A DNA stretch of 64,000 nucleotides, taken from Kibdelosporangium aridum. Its GTDB lineage: Bacteria; Actinomycetota; Actinomycetes; Mycobacteriales; Pseudonocardiaceae. This document shows positions 1 to 7,585 of this stretch, in pieces; positions within the stretch are counted from its first letter, which is position 1, and each line of letters starts with the position of its first letter. The notes beneath the pieces are model-generated. The model did no database searches and was not told where the DNA came from. It worked only from the letters and a program-made list of their open reading frames with translations. Location: assembly GCF_900176515.1 (NCBI RefSeq), contig NZ_FWXV01000002.1, positions 868,001 to 932,000 on the forward strand. The letters run 5' to 3'. The position numbers and the translations under genes were made by a program.

Positions 1-212
1 TGTTCGGCGTCGGTGACGTCCTCGCCGAGGTGGTCCAGGGTGACCGACCGTCCGGACGCGACGAGCTCACGTGTCACGGCGATCGCGTCGGCCGTCTGCT
101 CGCCCGCGACGAACCGCCGGACGACGTCTCGGCTGACCGGAGCGGTGGCCACCACACGACGGATCGCGTCGTTGCCGGCCGCCGCCAGGATCAGCGATCG
201 CAGCGGGTGCAC
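1..212 (-). CDS. Proline dehydrogenase, N-terminal part (runs off left edge)
   Basis: Only about 70 codons are in the window. Reading leftwards from GTG at 212, the protein begins VHPLRSLILAAAGND and continues with APVSRDVVRRFVAGE and VTLDHLGED. These are N-terminal blocks of the stand-alone actinobacterial proline dehydrogenase, a flavoenzyme that oxidises L-proline to pyrroline-5-carboxylate. The FAD-binding barrel lies outside the window. No ATG is available nearby; the GTG is chosen because the family similarity begins straight after it. The next gene on the same strand ends 112 bases upstream, so co-transcription is possible but not shown. Family assignment is from recognised motifs; completeness cannot be judged. 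Confidence 0.75.
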   Translation of the reverse strand, partial: MHPLRSLILAAAGNDAIRRVVATAPVSRDVVRRFVAGEQTADAIAVTRELVASGRSVTLDHLGEDVTDAE

Positions 213-324
213 GGACAGACTCTACGACCACGTAGCAAGATCATTTCGGGCCGTATCCCTTGTGCACGCAGGTGATCTAGTGTCAATCACGCAACTGGGC
301 GAACGTCGACGGCATCGCCACCAG

Positions 325-1158
325 TCATCGACTGCTCTCGCTCGCTTCGCTCTCGACGGCGTCGTTGTTGCCCTGGTGGAGGTGCAGGCGCGCGAAAAGC
401 AGCGCCTCGGCGAGATCCTTGGCGCGCTCGGCGGGGTTCCGGGCGCTGCGGGTGTTGGTCTCCAGCACTACTTGGCCGTCAAAACCGTTTGCTGTCAACG
501 TTTCCAGGAGTTCCGCGCACGGTTGATTACCTCGGCCTGGTACCAGGTGTTCGTCGCGGGGCAGGCCGGTGCCGTCCGCCAGGTGCACGTGTTTCAGGCC
601 TGTGCCCATGCGTTTCGCCAACGCCAGTGCATCTTCCTGCGCCGCCGCTGTGTGCGAGAGGTCGATGGTGTAGTGCCGGTGTCCTGCCTCGGTCGGGTCG
701 ATCGACGGTTTGAACGCCGACACGCTTCTGGCTCGGGCCAACGGCTTGACCGGGAACATGTTCTCGACCGCGATCGCCACGCCTGACTCGTCTTCAAGTG
801 ACGCCACCAAGTCACTGAACTTGTCGGCATAACGACGTTGCCAGCGGAAGGGCGGATGCACGACGACGGTCGGAGCATTCAGGTCCATCGCGGCCTCGAC
901 AGCGCGGCGCAAACGGACTTCCGGGTCGGGTGACCAAACCCGTTGCGTGATCAGCAGACACGGCGCGTGCACGGCAAGGACCGGCACGCCGTGGTTACGG
1001 GCGCAGCGGCGCAACGCGTCGACGTCCTGGCTGATCGCGTCGGCCCAGACCATCACTTCGACGCCGTCGTAGCCCAACGCCCCGGCGATCTGGAAACCCG
1101 CGGCCGCGTTCTGCGGCCACACCGATGCCGTGGACAGTCCGACCTGGATGGGCGCCAC
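325..1158 (-). CDS. Sugar phosphate isomerase/epimerase-like TIM-barrel protein
   Basis: A 277-residue protein of the AP-endonuclease-2/xylose-isomerase-like barrel superfamily, comparable in length and position to mycobacterial Rv0498. Candidate metal and active-site residues sit at strand ends: His64 in VHAPC, His101 in VVVHPPF, Glu132 in VENMF, Asp166/His169 in IDLSHT, His190/His192 in KHVHLADG and Glu233 in VLETN. The substrate is unknown. The start is GTG at 1158, which shares its first base with the TAG stop of the upstream gene (TAGTG), so translation is very probably coupled. The last 20 or so residues are polar and look disordered. It could be an isomerase, an epimerase or a nuclease-like fold. 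Confidence 0.85.
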   Translation of the reverse strand: MAPIQVGLSTASVWPQNAAAGFQIAGALGYDGVEVMVWADAISQDVDALRRCARNHGVPVLAVHAPCLLITQRVWSPDPEVRLRRAVEAAMDLNAPTVVVHPPFRWQRRYADKFSDLVASLEDESGVAIAVENMFPVKPLARARSVSAFKPSIDPTEAGHRHYTIDLSHTAAAQEDALALAKRMGTGLKHVHLADGTGLPRDEHLVPGRGNQPCAELLETLTANGFDGQVVLETNTRSARNPAERAKDLAEALLFARLHLHQGNNDAVESEASESSR

Positions 1159-2414
1159 TATCTGGCGAGCAGCAGCATGGCTGCCGGCGAGACCGTGACG
1201 ACGAGGCCGACGAGCACCGTGAGGATCGTGGTCTGCAGGTCGTCGGCGCGCCGGATCTTGCGGACCACCCAGACCAGGCCGACGATCACCACGAGCGCGA
1301 CGATCAGTGCCGCGGCGGGCAGCTGGCCCCACAGCCAGTTGAAGCCGAGCCAGAGCGCCGCACCACCGATCACGCCGATCGCCAGCTGCCCGGCCATGGA
1401 CAGCCATTCCTTGACCGGCGAGCCGGACTTCTCCTCCTGCTCCGGCTCGTCCACGTCGTCGAAGTCGTCGTCGGCGACCGGCCGGTCGAGTTCGATGGAC
1501 GGCATCGACGGGCGGGAGTCGTACTGCTCGTCGTCCTCGCGTTCGAGGCCCTCGACGTACTGCGTGGCCTCGCCACCTGCGGCGACCGGCTCGAAGCCGT
1601 GGTACTCGGTGGGGTAGTTGTCCTGCTCGTCCGGCTCGTGCTGCGGGAACGCGGGCTGCGGCATCTGCATGGACCGCTGGGTCCTGGCGACGCGGTGCGG
1701 CGCCGGGTGCTGGCCCGTGCGCGAACCCGGACCGGGCGGCGGCTCGTCCGGGATACGGGGCATCTGCTCGGTGACGCCCTCGATCGGCATCCGCTGCGGC
1801 GGCTCGACTGCGGGGAGACGCATGTCACTGCGGCTGTCCTGCCGACCGTCCAAGCGCGCGGCCAGACCGCCTGCCTCCGCGGTGGGGGGCGGCGCGGCAC
1901 CGGGAGGTGGCGTTGGCCACTGCGCGCTCTGCTGCGGCTGCGGCTTCGGCCGGGGCATCGACTGGGAGTTCTGGGGCAACCTGCGCTGCTCGGTCGGCGC
2001 GCGGCGCTCGGGCGGCGGCGCGACGGGCGGCATCTGCCGCTGGGTCGGCTGCGCGGCCTGGGGAGGAGGTGGCGGCGGCGTTGGTTGCGGCTTCGGTAGT
2101 TGAGCCGAGGACTGCTGGCCCGGCTTCGGCAGCTGGGCCGAAGACTGCTGCGGGTTGGGCGTAGGCCGATGTCTGCTGGCCGGGGCCTGCCTGCGCTCCG
2201 CGGGAGGCGGTGCTTCCTCAGCGGGGATCCTCGGCAGGTTCCCGCTGTCGGAAAGGACCCGCTCGATGATGGCCTGGGGAGCGGTCTCCTCGGCGTCATC
2301 GGCACGGCGGCGACGCCTTCTTGGCGTGCTTTCCTCCGAGCTGTTGCCGTACTTGGCCAGCAGCTCGGCCACCGTGCGCTGAGTGCGCTCCGGCCCTTCC
2401 TCTCCTCGTGTCAT
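1158..2414 (-). CDS. Proline-rich protein with C-terminal membrane segments (Rv0497-like)
   Basis: About 418 residues. It starts with [10 protein letters not shown], the conserved N-terminal block of the Rv0497-type family, followed by an arginine-rich patch and some 200 residues of Pro/Gln-rich low-complexity sequence. An acidic stretch then leads to three predicted membrane helices in the last 85 residues ([49 protein letters not shown]). The long cytoplasmic, disordered head on a membrane anchor is typical; the function is unknown. ATG 2414 is chosen because it directly precedes the conserved block, although the purine-rich stretch is very close to it; GTG nine bases upstream is an alternative. 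It lies between ppx and the TIM-barrel gene, as in mycobacteria. Confidence 0.8.
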   Translation of the reverse strand: MTRGEEGPERTQRTVAELLAKYGNSSEESTPRRRRRRADDAEETAPQAIIERVLSDSGNLPRIPAEEAPPPAERRQAPASRHRPTPNPQQSSAQLPKPGQQSSAQLPKPQPTPPPPPPQAAQPTQRQMPPVAPPPERRAPTEQRRLPQNSQSMPRPKPQPQQSAQWPTPPPGAAPPPTAEAGGLAARLDGRQDSRSDMRLPAVEPPQRMPIEGVTEQMPRIPDEPPPGPGSRTGQHPAPHRVARTQRSMQMPQPAFPQHEPDEQDNYPTEYHGFEPVAAGGEATQYVEGLEREDDEQYDSRPSMPSIELDRPVADDDFDDVDEPEQEEKSGSPVKEWLSMAGQLAIGVIGGAALWLGFNWLWGQLPAAALIVALVVIVGLVWVVRKIRRADDLQTTILTVLVGLVVTVSPAAMLLLAR

Positions 2415-2463
2415 CTCTTCCACCGTGCCCAATACGGGCGCGACAGTCCAGTGCTCCGCGCCG

Positions 2464-3393
2464 TCATTTCGGTTCCTGGTCCAACCGCCGCAGGATGACA
2501 CCTTCGCGCAATGCCCACGGGCAGATCTCCAGTTCCGGCTGTCCTAACGCACGCATCGTGGCTTGCGCCACAAGCGCGCCCGCGACCAGCTGATGCGCCC
2601 GGCTCGCGCTCACGCCCTCCAGCTCGGCCAGATCGCTCGCGGACATCCTGGAGATGAACGCGAGCAGCTGGCGCAGGCCGGCCTCGGTGAGCACCCGGCG
2701 CACCCGTGGTCCGGAAGAGGATGGCGCGGCACCGGTCAACCTGGCCAGTGACCGGAAGGTCTTGGATGTCGCGACCACCCGATCGGGTTCGCCGTACTTG
2801 AGCATCTTTTTGGCCACCGGCGCAAGCTGATCTTCCAGCCAGCCTGCTGTCTCGGCGATCTCGTCGCGGCTCGGCGGGTCGCTGCGGAACCTGGTGCGGG
2901 TCAGCCTGCCCGCCCCGAACGGCACGGACATCGCCCGGTCAGGGCTCTCGTCCCGGCCGACCGCGAGCTCGAGCGAGCCGCCGCCGATGTCCAGGACCAG
3001 CAATCTGCCCGCTGACCAGCCGTACCACCGGCGCGCGGCGAGAAATGTGAGGCTCGCCTCGTCTTCGCCGGAGAGCACCTCGAGCTCCACGCCGGTCTCG
3101 GTACGGACCCGGTCCAGCACCAGTGCGGAGTTGTCGGCCTCACGGACCGCGGATGTGGCGAACGCCATCAGCTCTTCGCAGCCAAGGTCGGCTGCCGACT
3201 TCTTGGCCGTCGCCACGGTGCGGACCAGCTCGTCCGCACCGTGTTTCGACAGGTCACCCGCTTTGTTTATGCGCTCGGCGAGCCGCAACACCGTCTTCTC
3301 GGAGCGTGCCGGGAGCGGGTGGGCACCCCGGTGCGCGTCCACCACGAGCAGGTGGACGGTGTTGGAGCCGACATCGAGTACGCCAAGGCGCAT
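2464..3393 (-). CDS. Exopolyphosphatase / Ppx-GppA phosphatase family
   Basis: A 309-residue protein of the ASKHA fold that hydrolyses polyphosphate ends or pppGpp. It begins MRLGVLDVGSNTVHLLVVD, the phosphate-1 loop, and carries the second nucleotide loop VLDIGGGSLELAVG near residue 140, plus ATSAVREADN. It is the short form without a C-terminal HD domain, like mycobacterial Rv0496. ATG 3393 is chosen because the family's first strand starts there; the longer frame has no support. The gene follows regX3 by 50 bases on the same strand, a logical setting for a polyphosphate enzyme beside the phosphate-responsive two-component system. Polyphosphatase versus pppGpp specificity cannot be read from the sequence. 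Confidence 0.88.
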   Translation of the reverse strand: MRLGVLDVGSNTVHLLVVDAHRGAHPLPARSEKTVLRLAERINKAGDLSKHGADELVRTVATAKKSAADLGCEELMAFATSAVREADNSALVLDRVRTETGVELEVLSGEDEASLTFLAARRWYGWSAGRLLVLDIGGGSLELAVGRDESPDRAMSVPFGAGRLTRTRFRSDPPSRDEIAETAGWLEDQLAPVAKKMLKYGEPDRVVATSKTFRSLARLTGAAPSSSGPRVRRVLTEAGLRQLLAFISRMSASDLAELEGVSASRAHQLVAGALVAQATMRALGQPELEICPWALREGVILRRLDQEPK

Positions 3394-3443
3394 AAACCGA
3401 AACGTTACCTGGCGGTTGTACCGGCCCGCCTGGCACATGCTCG

Positions 3444-4133
3444 TCAGGACTCGAATTTGTACCCAAGGCCACGCACGGTGACCAGGTGGCGCGGCGACGA
3501 CGGGTCCGGCTCGATCTTCGAGCGCAGCCGCTTGACGTGCACGTCCAGGGTCTTGGTGTCACCGACGTAGTCCGCGCCCCACACCCGGTCGATCAGCTGA
3601 CCGCGGGTCAGCACCCGGCCGACGTTGCGCAGCAGGTACTCCAGCAGGTCGAACTCCTTGAGCGGCAACGACACCTCGGCGCCGTCCACGGTCACCACGT
3701 GCCGCTCGACGTCCATCCGCACCGGACCGGCCGCCAGCACCTGCGGAAGCAGCTCGCCCTCGGGGCCGCCCTCGCCGCCGCGACGCAGCACGGCGCGCAC
3801 GCGCGCGATCAGTTCACGCGACGAGTACGGCTTGGTGACGTAGTCGTCCGCGCCGAGCTCCAGGCCGACGACCTTGTCGATCTCGCTGTCCCGGGCCGTC
3901 ACCATGATCACCGGGACGGCCGAGCGCTGGCGCAGCGCCTTGCAGACGTCGGTGCCGCTCATGCCCGGCAGCATCAGGTCAAGCAGCACGATGTCCGCAC
4001 CGTTGCGGTCGAACTCCTCAAGCGCCTGCTGGCCGGTCGAGGCCACGGCCGCGGTGAAGCCCTCCTTGCGCAGCAGAAAGGCAAGCGGGTCGGCGAAGGA
4101 CTCCTCGTCCTCGACAATGAGAACCCTCGTCAC
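3444..4133 (-). CDS. regX3: Response regulator RegX3
   Basis: A 229-residue OmpR/PhoB-class regulator. The receiver domain has the acidic pair in LIVEDEESF, the phospho-accepting Asp52 in LLDLMLPG and Lys101 in VTKPYSS. The C-terminal winged helix (about 130-229) includes LKEFDLLEYLL and the recognition region DVHVKRLRSKIE. Start GTG 4133 follows GGAGGA at good spacing and overlaps the senX3 stop as GTGA. The pair is the actinobacterial phosphate-limitation system, and a PHO-box-like repeat lies upstream of senX3. Assignment rests on synteny with senX3, ppx and the Rv0497/Rv0498-type genes, as well as the domain order. Confidence 0.95.
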   Translation of the reverse strand: MTRVLIVEDEESFADPLAFLLRKEGFTAAVASTGQQALEEFDRNGADIVLLDLMLPGMSGTDVCKALRQRSAVPVIMVTARDSEIDKVVGLELGADDYVTKPYSSRELIARVRAVLRRGGEGGPEGELLPQVLAAGPVRMDVERHVVTVDGAEVSLPLKEFDLLEYLLRNVGRVLTRGQLIDRVWGADYVGDTKTLDVHVKRLRSKIEPDPSSPRHLVTVRGLGYKFES

Positions 4134-5308
4134 AGCGCTCCTCCAGTTTTGATTTCCGCACCCGGCGCGGGTATGCGCGCGAGAACCTTGTCTCCGTTCA
4201 CCCGTCGTGCCGGGATCCGGAGGGTGAACGTGGAGCCCGTCCCCGGTTTGCTCCACAACTTGACCTCACCGCCGTGGTTGGCGGCGACGTGTTTGACGAT
4301 CGCGAGGCCGAGGCCCGTGCCGCCGGTGACCCGCGAGCGCGCCTTGTCGACGCGGTAGAACCGCTCGAACACGCGCTGCTGGTGCTCGTCGGCGATGCCG
4401 ATGCCCCGGTCGGTCACGGCGATCTCGACATACCCGTCGTGCATGCGGCGGCTGATCGATACCGGGCTGCCGGGCGATGAGTACGCGACGGCGTTCTCCA
4501 GGAGATTGCTCAACGCGGTGACCAGCAGCGTGCGGTCGCCGTCGACGAGCAGGCCGCTGGGTTCGTCGGTGGCGATCTCCACACCGCTGGACTCCAGCGT
4601 GAGCGTGGCCCGGCCGAGGGCTTCCTGCACGACCGCGTCCACGTCCACCGAGTTCAGCTCGGGCAGCTTCTCCGCGCCGGTCAGCCGGGACAGCGCGATC
4701 AACTCGGTGACCAGCGTGCCGAGCCGGGTGGCCTCGCGCAGGATCTTGCTGCCGAACCGGCGCACCTGCTCGACGTCGTCGGCCGCGTCCAGCACGGCCT
4801 CGGCGAGCAGCGCCATCGCACCGACCGGCGTCTTCAGCTCGTGGCTGACGTTGGCCACGAAGTCACGCCGGGTGGCCTCCAGCCGGACAGCCTCGGACTC
4901 GTCGGCCGCGTCCACGACCGTGAACCCGTCGATCAGCGGGCGGATCTCCGCACGAACGGCCTCGGGCTGTCTGCCTCTGCTCTCGACGGGGGTGAGGTCG
5001 ATGTCGACGGCTTCGCCTGTCTCGGCCACGCCCTCGGCGGCTTTACGCGCCCGGTCGTCCAGCCGGTTGTTGCTCACCACGCCGAGCTCGGCGGCGCGGG
5101 AGTTGTACAACACGACTCCCCCGAAGGGGTTGACGACGGCGATGCCGTTACGGGAGTCGAGGACGAGGCGTTGGATCAGATCGGCCACCGTCGGACCGGT
5201 CGGCTTGCTCACCGTTTTGCGGCCGCGAGCCCGTCCGACGAAGTAACCGACAATGCCGCCGATCAGCAGCACGCAGATCGACAAGGCCAGGTAGGCCGAT
5301 GCGGTCAC
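4130..5308 (-). CDS. senX3: Sensor histidine kinase SenX3
   Basis: A 392-residue kinase. One clear membrane helix at the N-terminus (residues 5-24) is followed by a basic stop-transfer patch, and there is no sizeable extracellular loop. A PAS-like region (about 43-140), a HisKA domain with phospho-acceptor His156 in VANVSHELKTPVG, and an ATPase domain with N box LLENAVAY and G boxes DRGIGI and GGTGLGLAIVKH follow. It is predicted to control RegX3 in response to phosphate transport status, as in mycobacteria. Start GTG 5308. A single N-terminal helix, rather than the two described for mycobacterial SenX3, is the only notable difference. Confidence 0.95.
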   Translation of the reverse strand: MTASAYLALSICVLLIGGIVGYFVGRARGRKTVSKPTGPTVADLIQRLVLDSRNGIAVVNPFGGVVLYNSRAAELGVVSNNRLDDRARKAAEGVAETGEAVDIDLTPVESRGRQPEAVRAEIRPLIDGFTVVDAADESEAVRLEATRRDFVANVSHELKTPVGAMALLAEAVLDAADDVEQVRRFGSKILREATRLGTLVTELIALSRLTGAEKLPELNSVDVDAVVQEALGRATLTLESSGVEIATDEPSGLLVDGDRTLLVTALSNLLENAVAYSSPGSPVSISRRMHDGYVEIAVTDRGIGIADEHQQRVFERFYRVDKARSRVTGGTGLGLAIVKHVAANHGGEVKLWSKPGTGSTFTLRIPARRVNGDKVLARIPAPGAEIKTGGAL

Positions 5309-5379
5309 AGCCGAATGGTAAGCAGGTGAGGGGCCGGTTGTACTAGTCCGACGAGCCCTTCCGTGATCCCCGCGACACC

Positions 5380-5424
5380 GTTCGGCGCGATGTTCGCCCG
5401 GAGGTCAATCTCAGTTCACCCAAT
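5380..5424. promoter_or_regulatory. PHO-box-like direct repeats (candidate RegX3/PhoP site)
   Basis: Upstream of senX3 and of the divergent gene at 5485, GTTCGCC (5392) and GTTCACC (5414) are exactly 22 bases apart, with a weaker GGTCAATCTCA unit between them and a further GTTCGGC at 5380. This is the 11-base direct-repeat pattern (GTTCACC plus four) of actinobacterial PhoP/RegX3 boxes. The sequence pattern is direct observation; binding is inferred. It would fit autoregulation of senX3-regX3. Confidence 0.5.
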
Positions 5425-5484
5425 CGTGTCCAAAAGACCGGCCGTTGACGTAGCGGGGTCGGCGAGACAAGACTCAGAAGCCTC

Positions 5485-6096
5485 ATGGAGACACGTGCTG
5501 GAGTCGTCGTGCTACGCGGGCACCGCGAGCTGTACGAGCGCACGTGGCACCTCTTCGACAAAGCCCGTGAAGTGACCTTCGCCGCAAGCGATGTGCGCAC
5601 GTGGGCCTCGCACAACCAGCCCCCGACACAGGGCAAGATCCGCAAGCTCTACCGGCCGGGAGTCCTGCTCGACCCGACCAGCGCACAGCACGCCCGGCAC
5701 GTGGCCGCGGCAGGCGTACAGGTGCGGATCACGACGAGCGACCTGAACGAGACGATCATCGTCGACCGGCGGGTGGCGATCCTCGCAGGCAGTGACCGGA
5801 CGTTCACGGTCGTCTGGATCCCCGGCGTGGTTCAGGGCGCGTTGACGTTGTTCAACACGGTCTGGAGCCAGTCGACGGACTTGGCGGAGTATGAGCGGGT
5901 TTACGGGGAGCTCTGGGTGGTCGCGCCGCGGATCCTCGAGCTGCTGGCTTCGGGCGCTTCGGACATGGGGGCGGCTCGGGCGATGGGGATCTCGTTACGG
6001 ACTTACCGGCGCCGGGTGGATGAGCTGATGGCGACGTTGGGGGCGAGTTCGAGGTTCCAGGCTGGGGCTAGGGCTCGGGAGCTGGGCCTGCTGTAA
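5485..6096 (+). CDS. Helix-turn-helix transcriptional regulator with PLD-like sensor half
   Basis: A 203-residue protein. The N-terminal 140 residues (LFDKAREVTFAASDVRTWA, VLLDPTSAQHARHVAAAG, ETIIVDRRVAILAG) resemble the TrmB/phospholipase-D-like sensing domain of actinobacterial LuxR-type regulators. The C-terminal 60 residues hold a LuxR-like HTH (LLASGASDMGAARAMGIS, LRTYRRRVDELMATLGA). It probably regulates transcription in response to an unknown ligand. It faces senX3 across a 176-base gap that contains a PHO-box-like repeat, so phosphate control is possible. A repeat element begins about 20 bases after its stop codon. Start ATG 5485. Confidence 0.75.
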   Translation: METRAGVVVLRGHRELYERTWHLFDKAREVTFAASDVRTWASHNQPPTQGKIRKLYRPGVLLDPTSAQHARHVAAAGVQVRITTSDLNETIIVDRRVAILAGSDRTFTVVWIPGVVQGALTLFNTVWSQSTDLAEYERVYGELWVVAPRILELLASGASDMGAARAMGISLRTYRRRVDELMATLGASSRFQAGARARELGLL

Positions 6097-6116
6097 CCGA
6101 GCCCAAGGGATCATCG

Positions 6117-6232
6117 GCAAATCCGGTTGTCCACAACGGCCCGGTAACCCCTTTGACCAGGCCTTATCCCCGGTAGACTGGCCAGGGGTCGTCCCCCCGG
6201 GAGTGGTGGGGGATGTCCTTTTTGGGGTGGGG
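6117..6232 (+). repeat. Repeat R1, copy A: DnaA box, promoter-like hexamers and hairpin
   Basis: About 110 bases are roughly 90% identical to an inverted copy at 46222-46342. In order, it carries the perfect actinobacterial DnaA box TTGTCCACA (6127-6135), TTGACC (6153-6158) and TAGACT (6174-6179) at a 15-base spacing kept in both copies. A block of nearly 50 bases from TAGACT onward is identical in both copies. That block ends in a GTCCCCC/GGGGGAT hairpin and a T run, a terminator-like end. It lies immediately 3' of the regulator gene and runs into repeat R2. The function is unknown. Confidence 0.8.
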
Positions 6233-6250
6233 GCTTCGCTTTTGGTCGCC

Positions 6251-6545
6251 TTCGGCGCGCTCTGTGGCTACTTCGGCGCGCTCTTGGGTCGCCGCGGCGC
6301 GCGCTGTGGTTCTTTTCGGCGCGCTCCTGTGACTGGTCGGCGCGATTTGGTGTGGAGCCTCTGCGCCGCAAAAGGCAGGGAAAGCGGGCAGGACCTGCGG
6401 CCCTGCCCCGCCGACAAGCTTATTTGCGGCGCCACTCCACACAAAATCGCGCCGACTACCACTTTTGGCGCGCCTCTTCGTGCTCCGGGCGCGCCTTCAC
6501 TGTGCTTCTGGCGCGCCTTCGCTGTTGGTTAGGGCGCGCCTTCTT
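6251..6545 (+). repeat. Repeat R2, copy 1: GCGCGC arrays around a structured core
   Basis: This fills the 465-base gap between the regulator and the GNAT gene. On the left, CGGCGCG cores start at 6253, 6274, 6295, 6317 and 6338, that is every 21-22 bases. On the right, the inverted core GCGCC ends at 6453, 6474, 6495, 6517 and 6540. Between them is a 119-base hairpin, listed separately. The two arrays are mirror images, so the whole can be drawn as a nested inverted repeat. An inverted copy lies at 56042-56300. Open frames across it show a seven-residue periodicity that follows from the 21-base spacing and are not convincing proteins. Confidence 0.85.
6337..6455 (+). ncRNA. Structured element, core copy 1 (candidate folded RNA or ssDNA)
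   Basis: 119 bases form one long, interrupted helix. P1a pairs TCGGCGCG (6337-6344) with CGCGCCGA (6448-6455), then ATTT/AAAT, a G6349-A6443 mismatch, and P1b GTGTGGAG (6350-6357) with CTCCACAC (6435-6442). An asymmetric loop CCTCT/CA is followed by P2 GCGCCGCAAA (6363-6372)/TTTGCGGCGC (6423-6432), P3 GGCAGGG/CCCTGCC and a small tip hairpin. The copy at 56149-56267 differs at three bases. The copy at 40591-40740 has different helix sequences but the same architecture. The type call of RNA is provisional. Confidence 0.6.
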
Positions 6546-6561
6546 TTGGGCTCGGGCTGCT

Positions 6562-7458
6562 CTAGAAGTCCATGAACACTCGTTCCTGGGTGATTGGGTA
6601 GCCCGCGCGCCTGAAGTTCGCCGCCATTGGGAAGTTGGTCACGTCCGTGTCGGCCTGGATTTGCGTGGCGCCCGCTTCGACCAGCAGGTGCGTGCACTCG
6701 ACGAGTAGGTCGTAGGCGTAGCCGTGGCCGCGTTGGTCGGGCACGACGCCGATGAAGCCGACGACTGGGCTGGCGTAGTTCTTGGTCGGGATGGTGATTC
6801 CGACCAGTTCACCGGAGGGCGTGTATGCGAGCTTCCACCATTCGCGGGGGCCCGGGAACCATTTGAGGTCTTCCAGTTCGGACCGGGCTGCTTGCTCTGG
6901 GCTCATTCGCTTCAGGTCGGCCACTTTGTGTGCGTCCAGGCTGCCGCGTTGGATCGCGGTGAGGACCTCGACGATCACTTCGTCGTCCGGTTCGGCGCGG
7001 AATTCGAGGCGTCCTGGCCGCTCGGGCAGGCCGTTGGCCGGGGTCCAGGTGTAGCGAAGGCGTTCGACGACCGGCTTCATGCCGGCCCGCGTTGCCACGT
7101 CGATCCGGGTTTGGGCCGCCTCAGGTGTGTCCCGCCAGGATGGGGGCAGCGCGAGGCAGTATTCGACGCGGAACGGGGCGGCTTTCAAAAGGGCCTCGCC
7201 TGCTGCGGGGTCCTCGAAGTCGAACCAGTCGAGTGTCATCGGCGACGGGTCTTCTGGGCCGCCCCACCAGGCGGCGCGCGCGACGACGCGGTCGCCGCGC
7301 AGCGCCACCCACGTCCATTCGGGGCGGTATTCGTTCTTCGCCAGGTAGTCGGCGTAGGTCCGGCCGAAGATCGCGAAGCCGACCACGTCGGGCTGGGCGT
7401 AGCCGGTGAACAGGTGCTCTTCGCCCTTGTTCAGGGCGCGGATGACCAGGTCGGTCAT
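6562..7458 (-). CDS. GNAT-family N-acetyltransferase
   Basis: A 298-residue protein with a C-terminal GNAT fold. The acetyl-CoA-binding strand and loop are visible as VVGFIGVVPDQRGHGYAYDLL (about residue 235), followed by the typical TDVTNFPMAANFRRAGY ending. The N-terminal half also reads like a diverged acetyltransferase domain (WTWVALRGDRVVARAAW), so it may be a tandem GNAT. The acceptor substrate is unknown. Start ATG 7458 is supported by AAGGA seven bases upstream; an upstream extension in the same frame lacks such support. Its 3' end abuts the R2 repeat array, leaving no visible room for another gene. Confidence 0.85.
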   Translation of the reverse strand: MTDLVIRALNKGEEHLFTGYAQPDVVGFAIFGRTYADYLAKNEYRPEWTWVALRGDRVVARAAWWGGPEDPSPMTLDWFDFEDPAAGEALLKAAPFRVEYCLALPPSWRDTPEAAQTRIDVATRAGMKPVVERLRYTWTPANGLPERPGRLEFRAEPDDEVIVEVLTAIQRGSLDAHKVADLKRMSPEQAARSELEDLKWFPGPREWWKLAYTPSGELVGITIPTKNYASPVVGFIGVVPDQRGHGYAYDLLVECTHLLVEAGATQIQADTDVTNFPMAANFRRAGYPITQERVFMDF

Positions 7459-7585
7459 GAAGGGTCCTTCCGGGAATCGCGCTCCCGGGTCAGAACGCCG
7501 GGACGAGGTGGGAGCGCATGGCAATCGACGTTGAAGACACGGCCCTCACCTCCTCCGATGACTGGCGTTGATCGGACCGTACCGA

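Noticed and set aside
13..786. 257-residue plus-strand frame
   Set aside because: Antisense to proline dehydrogenase and the TIM-barrel gene; composition is that of a high-GC shadow frame and no family motif is seen.
6203..6532. 109-residue plus-strand frame with seven-residue repeats over R2
   Set aside because: The heptad pattern is a consequence of the 21-bp DNA spacing; the differences between R2 copies are not of a synonymous kind, and the diverged copy keeps the fold rather than any peptide.
6251..6545. Possible CRISPR array
   Set aside because: The repeated unit is only 7-9 bases, spacers are 12-14 bases, the second half is inverted and no cas genes are present.
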